Of a stretch of 15,054 nt of DNA, positions 14,464 to 15,054 are shown piece by piece. The notes beneath the pieces are model-generated. The model did no database searches. It was not told the origin of the DNA and worked only from the letters and a program-made list of their open reading frames with translations. How positions within the stretch are numbered: the stretch's first letter is position 1; the number at the start of each line of letters is the position of its first letter. Where the stretch lies: the NCBI GenBank assembly GCA_018714545.1, contig DVNG01000040.1, positions 1-15,054 on the forward strand, written 5' to 3'. Source of the stretch: Limousia pullorum (GTDB lineage: Bacteria; Bacillota; Clostridia; Oscillospirales; Acutalibacteraceae). Position numbers and translations under genes: made by a program.

Positions 14464-14517
14464 CGGGAAATAGCTTAATACTAGTATTCCCGGAATGTTT
14501 TTATTATTCCGGGAATA
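14464..14517. terminator. Perfect hairpin downstream of the amidase gene, possible terminator
   Basis: TATTCCCGGAAT (14485-14496) and ATTCCGGGAATA (14506-14517) form a perfect 12-bp stem with a 9-base loop. It lies where the minus-strand amidase transcript should end, but no T tract follows on that strand. A third partly matching arm (CGGGAAATA, about 14464-14472) could pair with the middle arm instead. Confidence 0.5.
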
Positions 14518-14541
14518 AAATTTTATTTATTTTTTACAAGG

Positions 14542-15054
14542 TCAAGGCTCTACAAAGGGAACTCCAAGGTAGAGGGCGATACCTTCGGCGAGTTTTTTTC
14601 CTATTTCGTTTATATTGTCACGTATCCACTGTGCTTGGGTTGGGTTGTCGTGGTAGGCAACTTCCGCAAGTACAGCAGGCGCTTTGGTGCGCTTTACCTC
14701 CGCCAGTGTTGTGGTGGGGATTATCTCCACGTTGGAGGGGTTGGGATATATTTTTTTGTAATTCTCTGAAATGACCGTCGCAGCTTCCTTTCCTTTACTG
14801 CTGGTGGGGTAAAAATAAAAATCAGCTCCGCTGAGCTTGCCGGCGAGATTTTCCGGCGCAGCGTTGGAATGTATGGCGAAGTGTAAATCATAGTTGCCTT
14901 TGTTGGACTGCTCAATGGCTTGGGTGAGGGTTTGTTCCGGGGAGTTTCTGTCAAACTCAATATTGCTTGCCCTCAGGTAAGGTTCCATTGCGTCGGCTAT
15001 CAAATTCATGTAGTATTCTTCGTTTCCTCCGTCCACATAGGGGTTCCATTCCTG
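14542..15054 (-). CDS. N-acetylmuramoyl-L-alanine amidase (Amidase_3), start just beyond the window
   Basis: The frame is open to the right edge, where it begins QEWNPY, so the GTG at 15036 is not the start. Relatives open with about ten residues reading like '...LSPSTQEWNPYV', so only a few codons are missing. The 170 visible residues cover most of an Amidase_3 domain: GGNEEYYMNLIADAM near the front, the zinc-site strand YDLHFAIHSNAAPEN, and the catalytic-glutamate strand APAVLAEVAYHDN, ending in LYLGVPFVEP. The enzyme cuts the bond between MurNAc and the L-Ala of the stem peptide in peptidoglycan. No wall-binding repeat is fused to it, so it is the short single-domain clostridial form. No signal peptide can be judged because the N-terminus is missing. 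Confidence 0.88.
   Translation of the reverse strand, partial: QEWNPYVDGGNEEYYMNLIADAMEPYLRASNIEFDRNSPEQTLTQAIEQSNKGNYDLHFAIHSNAAPENLAGKLSGADFYFYPTSSKGKEAATVISENYKKIYPNPSNVEIIPTTTLAEVKRTKAPAVLAEVAYHDNPTQAQWIRDNINEIGKKLAEGIALYLGVPFVEP

Noticed and set aside
14340..14774. Plus-strand open frame of 144 codons
   Set aside because: It runs through tRNA-Arg, the tRNA promoter and the amidase gene in antisense, and shows no family motif or ribosome site.

Overview
The window looks like a chromosomal segment of a low- to medium-GC Gram-positive anaerobe of the Clostridia, most likely the Oscillospiraceae/Ruminococcus group. The evidence is strong AGGAGG ribosome sites, sigma-A type promoters, a lipoprotein-type sugar-binding protein, an MsmR/MsmEFG/GtfA/Aga-type operon, a ComF homologue, a LytC-type amidase of the clostridial short form, and a tRNA cluster with encoded CCA ends. 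The species cannot be fixed from sequence alone.

Layout from left to right. (1) Bases 1-993 are the 3' part of an AlgJ/AlgX/DHHW-like SGNH protein, closed by a strong terminator. (2) Bases 1150-2466 hold a two-gene unit, a DUF1835/DUF3658 protein and a cysteine-rich TIGR04076 protein, behind a promoter whose -10 lies in a perfect inverted repeat. (3) Bases 2467-4560 are a much more AT-rich island with its own strong promoter and one TTG-started AIPR-family (abortive infection) gene with an N-terminal D...QxK nuclease-like motif. (4) Bases 4560-12294 are a raffinose-family/sucrose catabolic locus: a divergent AraC/MsmR-like regulator, then a sugar-binding lipoprotein, two permeases, sucrose phosphorylase and GH36 alpha-galactosidase, all tightly spaced. 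(5) Bases 12367-12606 encode a small HPr-fold protein that keeps the regulatory serine but lacks the active-site histidine (Crh-like). (6) On the minus strand follow a YcxB-like membrane protein and ComF, then a tRNA operon transcribed Arg-His-Lys-Gln from a perfect consensus promoter, then an N-acetylmuramoyl-L-alanine amidase cut by the right edge just after its start.

How the sugar genes should work together (inference from families): the lipoprotein and two permeases import raffinose-type oligosaccharides or sucrose. Cytoplasmic alpha-galactosidase removes galactose from raffinose to leave sucrose. Sucrose phosphorylase then converts sucrose and phosphate to glucose-1-phosphate and fructose. 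The ATPase (MsmK-type) is not in the window and must be supplied from elsewhere. The AraC-type protein probably activates the divergent promoter, and three CAAAATG repeats about four helical turns apart in the 215-bp intergenic region are the best operator candidates. The Crh-like protein next door could link the locus to carbon catabolite control. No CRISPR array, insertion sequence, rRNA or origin was seen, and no stretch longer than 300 bases lacks a gene.
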